Of a stretch of 64,000 nt of DNA, positions 37,801-48,221 are shown in pieces. Numbering within the stretch: position 1 is the first letter of the stretch; every line of letters starts with the position of its first letter. A program made the translations under genes and the position numbers. The stretch is from Romanomermis culicivorax (lineage: Eukaryota > Nematoda > Enoplea > Mermithida > Mermithidae). The DNA is taken from positions 19,115 to 83,114 of the forward strand of contig CAWUHX010000525.1 of assembly GCA_963922205.1 (NCBI GenBank). The letters are read 5' to 3'. The notes below the pieces were generated by a model. That model was not told where the DNA came from. It did no database searches and was given only the letters and a program-made list of their open reading frames with translations.

Positions 37801-40248
37801 ATAAAAACATGCCAAATTGGAAAATGGGCTTTTTCAATTTTTTGCTTGTATTTCTTCATAGGGAATCGAATTTTGTCATAAAATTTGGAGCAGTATCTAC
37901 TTTTCCTTTTTGAATAGAAAAAACTTTTTCATTTTTATGAAAAATTTGAGTTTGCATTTTTTCATGGAAGTCATGGGCCAACTTTGTTATCCTACTTTCA
38001 GAGATTTTCGATTTGTGGATCTGAGTATCCAACAGTGATCTGATGTTGTGGTATGGCTTATTTTGAAGCTTAGACTTAGCATTCTCCTTAGGCTTGGGCT
38101 TACGGAATGCCCGTGGTCTGCAGGGTCAAGGTCGAAAATCTCTGGAAGTAGGATAACAAGATTGGCCCGAAGTCATATATAACCATTATTTTATGGAATT
38201 CTCCCCATGAGAATTCATTTTTATATTTTCCAATTCGTTAACAAAAAACTTGAATTCTTCATCATTAATTGGTTTTTCCATTTTGTGTAAATTGATTCTG
38301 TTTTGAAATTCATCCGTATGAAGAAAGCTGTTCTTCAAATAGAAACCTTATTGTATAATTAGAAATTGTTATTAAAAAACCGTTTTTTCTTGAATTTTAG
38401 AAGGGAAATGACTTTTCAATCCCTAATTTAAAAATTGATTCATCCCGTATTTCCCTTATAGAAAATAGATTTTTCAATTTCTTTTTATGAACGTTAGTTG
38501 GAAATTCAAATGTAAAAGCGATTTTATAAAACTTTTCTTCCAAAGATTTTATCCATTTTTGCTGGTTAAAATTTTTCATTAATTTCCACTTTTCGTTAAT
38601 TTCCACTTTTTTGCAAAATTCTTCGATTATGAATCGAAACATTAGATTTTTCAAATCATTGTGTGTTAAAAATCGTTTTTTGAAAGTTTCTGTTGTAAGG
38701 AACGATTTTTTACAATTTTTATTTTAAAGCTGCGTTTTTAGCTTAATTTTGTAAAAAATCGACTTTTCGAATTTTTAATGTGTCTCTGGAAAAGTTTATT
38801 TTTGCACTTTCTTCTGTTAAAAAAATGAATTCCTCAAGCTTTCCGTGTAGAATATGATCATTTTTCACAAAAAAAAGTTTGTTCAAATTCTTGCCTTGAA
38901 AATGCGGTTTTAAAAAATCTTTTTCTGTAGAAATCTGGTGTTTTCCAGCTTTTTCTCGGTAAAAAGGTTAATGATTTCAACTTCAACTATCAATTTTTTT
39001 AATCCATCAATCCTTTTTTTGTATGTTTTATGCTTAAGAAATTTCTTTCAAGTTTTTCTTGAAAAAAATTCAATGTCGCAACTTTTCGTATAAATTTTTT
39101 TCCAACTGATTTTTTCATTTATACATCTTGTATAAAATAAAAAATTAAAAAATTTTTGTAAAAAAACGGCTTTTTTCAAGCTTTCCTATTAGAAAATTTT
39201 TTCTGAATTTTTCGTCATAAATCAATTTTTTAGTTGCTGTTCTAAAGACTTGATTTTTAGCATTTATTTCTTCAAATTCTTTGTGTATGAAGAAAAATGA
39301 AATAAATTGTGGGTTTTCGTGTAAAAAATTATTTCTCTTACTTTTCTCGCAAAAAATCAATTCGCACAATTTCTTGTGTAGTTTCGGTTTGTTTAATTTT
39401 TTCAGTAAGAAAACTGCGTTTTTCAGCTTTTTCTAAAAAAGATCGAATGTTTCTAATTTCTCTCGTGAATTTTTTTCTGTCGAAAGTTTGATGTCCTTCA
39501 AACATTTGTGTTAAAGATTAGTTTTTTCGGATAAATTATCTATTTCTCATTTTTTAATAGTTTTGACTTTTTCAGATTCCAAATGGACGAACACGGCGAA
39601 TTGAAATGTTGCCAACAAAACGCCACGGCCAGCCACATGTGTTTCTATTACAAAATGTACAGTACGAATAGCAATAATGTGAATTCGACCACCCACAACG
39701 ACACGTTCGCCTACTCTTGTTTACCGGCCCGTTACGTCACGGATCATTTCTTTTGCAATTATTCTAAACCGTGTCAACCGCCGTTTCAAACTTCTTGTAT
39801 ATACCCGGCTCTGTTCAACAATAGCAAATTATTCCGTTTCCAATTGGACAATATTAATAATCGGAGAGATAGGAGGCACCCCGTCCTATTCATCGGCCAA
39901 ACTAAATCCATTTTAGATCATGTGACGGTGAAAAGTCACGTGCCGCGAAAATTTTTTGAAAACATCGCCTGGCCAATATGGCTGCCGGATTTTTGCGATC
40001 TATTTTTGCGATACTTGTTTACATTTTCATTGGCTTTCGCGCTATTGAACGCCATGCCATGTTATACATTGGACGGGCAATATATTTTTAGCGTCCTAAC
40101 AACCGTGGATACTGTGGTCGCTGCGAAAAATCGCCGTGAGAATAAAATTTTTGCTTTTTTATGCTACAAATTTTTGATGTTTCTCGGAACTTCTATGTTA
40201 TTATGTGTGATAGTATTGGGATTGGGGGTTTTCATACTAATAAACTAA
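34877..40248 (+). CDS. MBTPS2: Site-2 protease (membrane-bound zinc metalloprotease, MBTPS2 family)
   Basis: S2P cuts membrane-bound transcription factors such as SREBP and ATF6 inside the Golgi membrane. Four exons in phase: 34877-35344, 35708-35912, 37173-37524 and 39576-40248, giving about 565 residues (human 519). Exon 1 holds the N-terminal spans. Exon 2 holds the zinc-binding HELGH in a hydrophobic stretch, followed by INGFGLFLLGVYPGAF. Exon 3 gives LKIFCAGIWHN and a PDZ-like part (VLVTDV, LKPGDVVYEIN). Exon 4 holds the cysteine-rich lumenal segment and then NAMPCYTLDGQ, supplying the third zinc ligand Asp. The exon 2 donor was set at CACC|GTGAGG because it keeps the 13-residue spacing between GAF-x-x-L and the IFCAG block seen in human S2P; reading on to 35951 would add residues. 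Introns 2 and 3 are 1.26 and 2.05 kb. Confidence 0.95.
37975..38168. mobile_element. MITE with long inverted repeats in MBTPS2 intron 3
   Basis: This 194-bp element has terminal inverted repeats of about 37 bp with three mismatches, beginning GGGCCAACTTTGTTATCCTA on the left. The exact 8-bp direct repeat GAAGTCAT lies at 37967-37974 and 38169-38176. It lacks the CA/TA start of the other families. Confidence 0.9.
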
Positions 40249-40542
40249 TAAAAGTTATCATAAAACAATGAGATTAGTCTTTATGTTCATTTTTCTCAAT
40301 TTTACTGGTTTTCAAAAGCCAGCTGGTAAGCATCGAGGTATACGCTTGAAAATTTATTACCCGAGAATTCCCTGTCGTTTGAATAGTTATTTCGACGCTT
40401 GCCCTATTCGGAAGTGCAGTCGGCGACAAAAATCCTAGAATTTTTTCACTTCTGAACTGGGCTTTCTGCAAATTGCCTATTCATTCATTGGAATCGTCGA
40501 TTGTTGGCGACAAAAACAGTAGGATTTTTCGCTTCTGAATTG
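40249..40542. other. Spacer with small dispersed repeat
   Basis: It contains segments around CGGCGACAAAAATCCTA, CTTCTGAACTGGGCTTT and GGCGACAAAAACAGTAGG that recur, partly inverted, at 59397-59515. No gene is seen. Confidence 0.55.
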
Positions 40543-40550
40543 GGCTTTAT

Positions 40551-41545
40551 GGGGTCGGTGCCAGATCCGCTACCTATTGCACATCCGCTACTTTCTGGTG
40601 AGGTATATAAGTAACACGTTACACTTACTTTTTGCGTTGAATAACCTAGGCAGGATTTCATCATGGAAGAATGTACAGTATACATTTACAAATTATTAGG
40701 CTCATTTGATTTTTTTACCAATTAGATGGCGCATGTATCGTGAAAATTAAAAATTTGATTCGTTAAAAATTGGGAAATATGCTGTTGCAACCGATGCGAC
40801 TCAAAATTTTCTATTTTCCCCGTATTTTCAGAAGTAAATGCAAGAAATTGTGTTCTGCTAAATGCGTGCCACGAACCCCGGTGAGATGCAGGATTTGTTC
40901 TAAACCCAAGGTTATCCCAATAATTTTCGATAGAAAGGGATAATTGCCATGGATCCACGTTTGCTGCAAATAATCAGTCCTTGGTCTACTCGGGGGTATA
41001 TTCAACAACAGTTTTATTTTAATTTTGAACTCAAAATGATAAAATATTTGACAATAATTTAAAAAAAGTATTTGAAAAAATTAAAAAACAAAACGCAAAC
41101 GATATTTTCATCACCCGGATTGGTACAGGTAAAGAATGAAAAACGTCCGTTAGGCTGATTGTTCTGTCACACGAGGTCCTTGTGTGGTCACTTTGTTAGG
41201 TAAATAAGAATTTTTCACGCATTAGAATGTGGTTGCGTGAACATTTTTTTGATTTTATTACGTATCTTTACTCATTAGTGACTTATCTTCAGGTAGACTC
41301 TCTGTAGTATTACGTTTTTTAACCATTCTTGCGGTTCCATTAAAGTGGCAAACAAAATATTTTTTACCACGCAGAACGCCTACCGTATTCCATTTTCTTG
41401 TATTCTTTTGTCTTCGGAAACCCCTTATGAAAACAGTAGCAAAACTTTTTTCACATTTCTTGCTGTCTAGTAGCGGATCTGATTATGGTAGCGGATGTGC
41501 ACTAGGTAGCGGATGTGCAGTAGGTAGCGGATGTGCTACCCAATC
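40551..41545. mobile_element. Candidate DNA transposon with GTAGCGGATGTGC subterminal repeats
   Basis: The exact octamer GGCTTTAT flanks the block (40543-40550 and 41546-41553). Near the left end are ATCCGCTACC and CACATCCGCTAC; near the right end GTAGCGGATGTGC occurs three times in the opposite sense, plus GTAGCGGATCTG. The extreme termini (GGGGTCGGTG and, reversed, GATTGGGTAG) match only loosely, so the boundaries rest mainly on the octamer. The interior is AT-rich without coding sequence. Confidence 0.65.
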
Positions 41546-41860
41546 GGCTTTATAGACCGTAATTTATCCCCAACAGATTAGAAAGTACAGTGACCTGCAG
41601 ACATATTGTAAAACTGATAAGAAATTTATAAGAGGATATATGCACACTAGCTGCAGTGAACAATATTAATGCGATGACCATCCGATTCCAAAAAAGATTT
41701 CTAATTCCATTACTGACATTGTTTTCATTGCAGTATTCTTTTCTCAGCATTGTGCCCGTGATAAACGAAGTGTGGCATGATAACCAAAAATCAAAGCTGA
41801 CATAGCCATTCATTCATACATAGCAATGAAAGTGTACACAGCTCTACGATTTGAAAGGAG

Positions 41861-42331
41861 TGTTGTAGTGTGTTTTCCGCCGATTTTTTATCGTTTTGTC
41901 AAAGCGCGTTAGAGGCCCGCAGGTGGCAAGTGGAGAGAGCAACGTGGACCACCAGCAGCCATCTTACTGTAGCGCACGTCAGTACGCGTGTGCTGGTCTC
42001 TCTCAATCAGTATCACTAGTGTGTTATAATTTTGTATGTTTTCTTACTAGTTGTGCGCCCCGTTGGCCACCACTAGTCCTTACTCGCCGCCTCCCACCAC
42101 GCCTTTTCGTTTTTCTCTCGCCCGTGCGTGGGAGTAGATTTTGTGTTTTTTATTTTCTCGCCCGTCTCCGCCTTGTTCATGTAAGTTTTTGTGTTTTGTT
42201 GCATAATATTAAAAGGTAGAAATTCTCGCCTTTCGATCTTGCGCAATAAGGGAGACAATTAAAGAAATTAGGCTTTCTTTAATTGTTGGGACAATTAGTG
42301 TTGGGGTTTAAGTATCAGTAATTAGATTATC
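41861..42331 (+). repeat. 5' LTR, lacking its last ~103 bp
   Basis: It starts TGTTGTAGTGTG and matches the 3' LTR up to AATTAGATTATC. The following sequence differs from the 3' LTR and enters the protease frame. The breakpoint at 42331 thus marks the left side of an internal deletion. Confidence 0.9.
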
Positions 42332-42340
42332 CGAGAACAC

Positions 42341-43165
42341 ATGATCAAATGCGTAATCCTCGATGATGATGGAAACGACCAATGTATCGTCGGGACCGAC
42401 TTCCTCGCGCACCCAGATATCCACGCCATTTTGAATTTTAAAGACAATTACATAGAAATCCGAGACGTAAAACTACCGCTCAAAGTAATCGCCTCGGTCC
42501 GCCCTCGAACGGAATTGTTCCTAAACGCCACCAACGACAATGTCTTAGAAGAAATCCCAGAGGACGAGCGAGTAAGTTTTTATGACGATAAATCCGATAT
42601 TTTCAGCCAACCCGAAGAAATCAAAGCTGAACAACCGATACGGCAGGCTCAACCTAATCCACACCAACCACCCCCTCGGCGGTTGGAGGTTACCGAGCTC
42701 GCCGAACCAATTTTTCTCGTCGCCCAAGCTTCCGTTTCGATTTCACCCCACTGCCAACAATGGGTCGAAAGTACCATTTTTCCCACAACATCGGCGACTG
42801 TTCCCGACATGATTGTACAACCTCTCGCCACCGACAATGTAGCCCCAGAACTTCCAGTCGAAACCGCAGTTGTCAATATCACCAACGGTCATTGCCCACT
42901 TCTCTTCATCAACAACACCCCAAACAGCATCAAACTCCGACCAAATCAGCTCATGGCGATGGCAAAGCACATGCTAGAGTATTCCGAAACCTACGCCGAT
43001 TGCCAGATAGCAACCGCCGCCGCCGACCGCGACTTAACTGATCACGAGCCGGCCGCACTCGATAAATCGTTCCCTGGCCACAATGCACAACAAAACCTGG
43101 AGTACGCCCTAAACAAAATGACCGAAAAAACGTACGTTTCCGCCGCGCAAAGAGCAAAAGCCCTC
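42341..43165 (+). pseudogene. Pol N-terminal fragment: C-terminal half of retropepsin plus linker
   Basis: It opens with CIVGTDFLAHPDIHAILNF, the C-terminal retropepsin block (LG-x-DFL-x-H). The catalytic D-T/S-G upstream is deleted. A linker of about 200 residues with prolines and the phrase LLFINNTPNSIKLRPNQ follows. The frame ends in TAG (43166-43168), and the RT frame begins at the very next codon in the same register. The TAG may be a mutation or a read-through site. Confidence 0.8.
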
Positions 43166-43168
43166 TAG

Positions 43169-46009
43169 ATGCTTCGACAACACCGCGATGTCTTCAGCCT
43201 CCCCGGCGACAAACCAACTATTACCAGCGAATTGACCGTCAGTATTGACACCGGCACCGCAAAACCCGTTTCCCGCCATTATTACCGCGCTGCAATGGAG
43301 CAAAGACCGATTGTACATCGCCATATTCAAGAAATGCTTGATAAAGATTTTATTGAACCATCCCGCTCGCCCTGGGCCGCACCGCTATTCCTGGTAAAGA
43401 AGAAAGACGGCTCTTGGAGACCTGTTGTCGACTACCGCGGAATAAACGACGTCACACCAAGCGACAAATTTCCAATCCCGCGCATAGACGATTATTTGGA
43501 CGCAATGGGACACGCAAAATTCTTCACCACCCTCGATCTCAAAGCGGGGTACTGGCAGGTACCCCTTGACACCGACTCCCGCGATAAAACAACCTTCATC
43601 TGCCAAGAAGGATTGTTTCGATTCAAAGTGTTGCCGTTCGGCCTGAAAAACGCGCCCGCCGAATTTCAACGTCTAATGGAAAGAATCCTCCGACCGTACA
43701 TATGGAAAATTTGCCTCGTTTATATTGACGATATTATAATTTTTTCAAATTCGTTTGAAAAACATTTGGAACATTTACAAATCGTTTTCGACGCCCTCCG
43801 CACAGCCAATCTTATGCTTCGACCCGACAAGTGCGAATTCCTGCCACCGCAAGTCAAGTTTTTAGGCCACCTCCTTAGCGCCCGCGGAATCGCTGCCGAT
43901 CCGGAGAAAGTCAAAGCTATCGCCGAATACGAATTTCCGAAGACCAAGAAAGGTATGCAAAGTTTTTTAGGTTTAGTCCAATGGTGCAAACGGTTTATCC
44001 CGAACTTGGCAACGTTGTCCAGTCCTTTGTACGGACTTCTACGAAAAGACGCCCAATATATCGCCACGGACGAACCTCACGCCGCGTTTGAAGGCATCAA
44101 ATCTGCCCTCACGACATCGCCTTTCCTCCGCTACCCAGTCTACGATGGCAAAGCTCAATTCCTTATCCAAACAGACGCCAGTACGACCACGATTGGAGCA
44201 ATCTTGTACCAAGAAAATGGAAATGATCAATGGGTCCTCGCCTACAATAGCCGCGTACTCACCGATCCCGAAACCCGCTACAGTACAACTGAGCGTGAAT
44301 GCCTTGCCATTGTCTACGGCTTCCGGATGTACTGCCACTATGTGTACGGACAAAAAGTTATTGTTCGCACCGACCACAAGCCGCTCGAATGGCTCAAAGA
44401 CGGAAAACATCGAAACTCGCGCCTCCAACGTTTCGCGATTAGCCTCCAGGACTACGATTATAAAGTTGAATACATTAAGGGAAAAGACAATGCTTGCGCC
44501 GATTTCTTGTCCAGGAAAGACGACCACGACAAATCCCCAATACAGACCGTCGAGAATTTGACAGCCACGATTTTCCGCGAGAATTTCCACCCTGCTGGCG
44601 CAACTACGGACACCGACTTAATGGTACCGGAACTACGCCCAGCAGCGGCCTCACCGCCCACGGAAGTCGACGCCGAAATCAACGCCATCACCCGTGCAAT
44701 GACCAAAACGACCATCAGTCAACCCACACTCTCTAATTCTATGCCAACAGCTGTCGACCACAAACCGCCACCAGCCGAGGCCATTACGATCGCCGCTCAC
44801 GAGGAAGTTTTAAAAGCTCAAGCCGCGGATCCAGCCATAACAAAAATCATCGCCACCCTCAGACAGGATAACGCCGCCAAACAGCCACCGATTTTCTTCC
44901 TCGAAGACCAAATTATGTATCGTCAACTTAAAGATGTCAAACAATTAGTCGTACGCGCCTCCATGGTCGACCAAACTCTTCACCAATTCCACGGCGCGAA
45001 AATTTTGAATCATCAAGGAACAAACCGCACGCTAGCAGCAATTAAAGCTCACTTTTGGTGGCCCTGCATGGAAGAAAATGTTCGAGATTGGATTAAAACT
45101 TGCAAAATTTGCCAACTAACAATGCCGCGCACATCACCGCCTCCGCCACTACTGCCGATCCAACCCAAACACCCATTTGAGATCATAGCAACCGACATTG
45201 TCAACATTTCGCCGGTAGGTGAGAAACGTCCCTACGTTATTGTTTTTCAGGACTACTTCACCAAATTCATGTCCGCGCACCCGATACCGGATCAAAAGGC
45301 TTCAACAATAGTGGAATGTTTCGTCAACAACGTCGTCCTCACGCACCGTAGCCCGCTCGTCCTCCTCTCCGACCAAGGTGGATATTTTACATCAAAGCTT
45401 ATGCAAGATATCTGCGAGCTTCTCAAAATCCGCAAGGTTAAAACGACAGCATACCACACCCAGTGCAACGGAATGGTCGAACGCTTCAATCAAACATTGA
45501 TCGCCCAACTAAAAAAGTATACCGCCGATGATCCAGACAACTGGGAGCGCTACTTGCCCTATGCCGTGTTCGCCTACAACGCCACACCGCACACAGCTAC
45601 CCGCCATTCGCCCTTCAGTTTATTACGAGGATATGAACCGCGCATCACCTTCGACTACGATTGCGCCCGCCGACTCACCTTGCCATTGAATTACAATGCC
45701 TATCAGCATATTCTTACGCAAGTGCAACTCAAAATGCACGAAAAAATTAAAGCTAACCTCAATGCCGCAGCCGCCACCAGCAAAGAATACTTTGATCGCA
45801 AAGCCCGGAAACGCGACTTCGTCATCAACGACTTGGTTCTTTTAACCGATACGCGCAAGGCCAACAAAATTCAACCCGACTTCATCGGCCCTTTTCTCAT
45901 CACGGACGCCTCCCCCGCAACCGAAAACGTCGTCACCATCGATTCACTCGATGCGCCCGGCCGCCCGCAAACTGTCTCCATAATGCGTCTAAAACCATTC
46001 GTTCCGTGA
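43169..46009 (+). CDS. Pol: reverse transcriptase, RNase H and integrase (Ty3 type)
   Basis: 946 residues, uninterrupted. The RT has [32 protein letters not shown] (first Asp), [13 protein letters not shown] and the catalytic YIDDIIIFS. RNase H shows [15 protein letters not shown] and RTDHKPLEW, with the D-E-D set. Integrase has an H-x-H…C-x2-C zinc-binding segment ([11 protein letters not shown] … CKICQ) and the D,D35E core: [14 protein letters not shown] and [12 protein letters not shown]-terminal segment with [10 protein letters not shown] and a GPFLI chromo-like barrel start ends the protein. Order RT-RH-INT places it in Ty3/Metaviridae. All catalytic residues I can identify are intact. 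Confidence 0.95.
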   Translation: MLRQHRDVFSLPGDKPTITSELTVSIDTGTAKPVSRHYYRAAMEQRPIVHRHIQEMLDKDFIEPSRSPWAAPLFLVKKKDGSWRPVVDYRGINDVTPSDKFPIPRIDDYLDAMGHAKFFTTLDLKAGYWQVPLDTDSRDKTTFICQEGLFRFKVLPFGLKNAPAEFQRLMERILRPYIWKICLVYIDDIIIFSNSFEKHLEHLQIVFDALRTANLMLRPDKCEFLPPQVKFLGHLLSARGIAADPEKVKAIAEYEFPKTKKGMQSFLGLVQWCKRFIPNLATLSSPLYGLLRKDAQYIATDEPHAAFEGIKSALTTSPFLRYPVYDGKAQFLIQTDASTTTIGAILYQENGNDQWVLAYNSRVLTDPETRYSTTERECLAIVYGFRMYCHYVYGQKVIVRTDHKPLEWLKDGKHRNSRLQRFAISLQDYDYKVEYIKGKDNACADFLSRKDDHDKSPIQTVENLTATIFRENFHPAGATTDTDLMVPELRPAAASPPTEVDAEINAITRAMTKTTISQPTLSNSMPTAVDHKPPPAEAITIAAHEEVLKAQAADPAITKIIATLRQDNAAKQPPIFFLEDQIMYRQLKDVKQLVVRASMVDQTLHQFHGAKILNHQGTNRTLAAIKAHFWWPCMEENVRDWIKTCKICQLTMPRTSPPPPLLPIQPKHPFEIIATDIVNISPVGEKRPYVIVFQDYFTKFMSAHPIPDQKASTIVECFVNNVVLTHRSPLVLLSDQGGYFTSKLMQDICELLKIRKVKTTAYHTQCNGMVERFNQTLIAQLKKYTADDPDNWERYLPYAVFAYNATPHTATRHSPFSLLRGYEPRITFDYDCARRLTLPLNYNAYQHILTQVQLKMHEKIKANLNAAAATSKEYFDRKARKRDFVINDLVLLTDTRKANKIQPDFIGPFLITDASPATENVVTIDSLDAPGRPQTVSIMRLKPFVP

Positions 46010-46588
46010 CCCGCAAAAGACGCGTTCGAAAACAAAGAAGGTGGACCAGGTATGCCCCACACTTTTCGCCGGCAATAGTTTGCTTTGAAATTTTTCTTTT
46101 GTGATACGGCGCTCATCACGCCGCGTTGTAAATAACCTTCACGTTTGTTTAATTTAGATCATGGCGACCTCCTTGGCGAGCAAGGATGCACAGCAGTTTC
46201 GAAACACTTCCCTTCAACCCGTCTTTTACAAACAAACTCGGCCGACTTTACACCGTCACCTTACACCTTGCCCCGGTCCCCACATTTTTGCGATAGGAGG
46301 GGGTTTCTACTTTAATGTTAGGTTCTGTTCAGCGCGAGGCCATTCGGTTTATTTCCGCCCAACCCTGGCTGCTATCACTCTCATAAGACTAATTGGGAAA
46401 GGTTGATTGTAGTCCCCATTAACATAGTGGTGTTTGTGTTGCTTTTCGTAACGGTAGTGTTTGCATTTTCTTACTTTACACTTTCTTCACCTTTCAGCGG
46501 CTTACTCTTTTACTATTTCATTTCCACTTTTCGCTTCCATCCGCAATAGTCGCATTTTCCAGCCGCTCTTCAAACTTTATTTTTCAAA
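46010..46588 (+). other. Inter-ORF region of the retrotransposon
   Basis: A 580-bp stretch separates integrase from the second coding region. A pyrimidine-rich TTTGTTTAATTTAG directly before ATCATGG at 46160 looks like a splice acceptor, which would fit a subgenomic message for the 3' region. A short frame from 46161 is without recognisable domains. Confidence 0.5.
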
Positions 46589-47122
46589 ATGATGACGCCG
46601 TCGACCGGATCCACCTCCACGGCTGACGAGCCTCCGCCGTATCATGAATTGATTAACGTCAACGAACGATACGTACGTTGGGCCGAGCAGCAGCCCCACC
46701 AAAACGATCTAAGCTTCGCCTGTGACGGTATTTTTTCTCACGTTTTATGCTTTTGCTGCTTATTCTTGCATGCTCTTTTGCTTGGGACCCCATGGGTAAC
46801 TCCCCCACTCTATAGTTTTGCGACAGAGATCCATGGTCAGCTGCCGCGATCCCCGCCATCGTCAAGTTGTGGCCTCCCCAGTCCACAACCGGCCGCTGCT
46901 TTGATTTCCGCATACGACAACTCTCATTATCTCGCTATCGTAGCCCGATCCAGTTGTCCAAATGCGCCCATCAAGGTGACATCGCCGCCCAAGCCAACGT
47001 CTTCTAGCATGTGTCCTCCTAACGAATCGAAAGCAACAACGGGCCTCCCTCCTGGTTCACGTTTAAATCATCCTTCATCTCCCATTTCGCTCTTTCGAAT
47101 TGGTGCCCCATGTGTCACATGA
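46589..47122 (+). pseudogene. Start of the 3' coding region, with PPxY motif
   Basis: The frame begins MMTPSTGSTSTADEPPPYHE. PPPY matches the PPxY late-domain motif that recruits NEDD4-type ligases and ESCRT in gag and other viral proteins; that role is inferred. A possible intron 46729-46815 (GTATTT…CTATAG) covers a hydrophobic stretch. The frame stops at 47120-47122, but the downstream frame, which looks like its continuation, is already open from 47100, so a frameshift separates the two. Confidence 0.6.
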
Positions 47123-48221
47123 TGAAAATTGCGCTCGCTCTTGTTTAGAAAACAACGTCAAACGCCTGACCCGTGTCGCCGATTTAGAATTGTGGTACAT
47201 ATCCATGTACGCACGACCCCCGAATGTGTTGCCGCCACCGATATTTCTTTCACCCGGAAGTTTGGGGCAGGCCTTGGCCGCCCAACCCACACCAAACTTC
47301 CATGGCTATACGCTGGTCGGCTTCGACACCGAATCGATCATGGCGGCCGATATGAAACACTTCCAGTTTACCGTGTCCATGCCAGCCGACTCCACGGCGT
47401 CTAGCTACCCTCGATACGTTCAACTCCCATTCCGGAACGGCACAATGTTTCTCTTCGAAACGTTCACCGCTACCCTGGAAGATTGGACCGCGCTATTCTC
47501 CCTAGTCGACGGCGAACACACCATCGTAGTTTCCTTCGATGGAGCCGATGACTGGGCGGGAATATATGCTCTTCTGGGTACCCAATTCCGGACCGATCGG
47601 CAAAAGAAGAACAAAGATCCCGTCGTAAAAGCCATTCATTTCGACGCGTACCACGTTATTCGAAACATCGACATATCCCCGCCACTGTACGAGCTGGCGT
47701 GACGAATTGGCTTCTTCCCCGAAAAACGTACGCTAAAAGCAACCGCTTCCGCCATGTGGGCGCTAGATGTTTCAAAACTCACGCTACGCTTCCCAGCAGC
47801 CCTGCATTTCTTCAACAACCCGACGACGTCATTTTTGCAATTCGACGTCCTCGCCTATGCGGCCCTCGACGCTTACTATCCATTGTTGTTGTTTTTGGCC
47901 TTTGGTCGCTACGGCTTCATCCCCGAGGTTTACAACGCCCCTGCGTTGTTCCCCCACGACTCGCTGGATGCCACCGAAATCGACCACCTCGCCGAATCCG
48001 TTATCGCCCCCTTTCACAACGTCGCATTGTCGGATGCCTTACCCCCCGACTACGCCAACCGAATATATCCGACGACATCGCAAGTCGCCTTACCCGCGAT
48101 TATGCGAGACGAAGTTCTCGCAGCTTACAAATTTTTCATGTATGATTGCACAGCGTCCGACCATGGTCGGTCTTTTTGTTTAGGAACGGTAACAACGGCT
48201 TCCGGGACGTCAAAGTTTTGA
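47100..48221 (+). pseudogene. DEDDy-type 3'-5' exonuclease-like domain, interrupted
   Basis: Exo I reads LVGFDTES (Asp codon 47325-47327, Glu 47331-47333). Exo II reads VVSFDGADDW (47529-47555). Exo III reads VLAYAALDAYYPLLLF, giving Y-x3-D (Tyr 47856-47858, Asp 47868-47870). This is the order and spacing of RNase D/WRN/EXD2-type exonucleases, with the expected segment VKAIHFDAYHVI before a helical stretch between Exo II and III. An in-frame TGA at 47700-47702 splits the domain, and the frame ends at 48221 overlapping a frame shifted by one base. The copy at hand is therefore broken, while all signature residues remain. Confidence 0.72.

Noticed and set aside
41896..42219. LTR-encoded protein (also at 51745-52068)
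   Set aside because: The frame is open in both LTRs simply because they are near identical; composition is not coding-like.
44039..44590. Antisense open frame of 183 codons
   Set aside because: It is the complement of the RNase H coding region; codon structure belongs to the plus strand. The same applies to antisense frames at 43385, 43720, 49232 and 50718.
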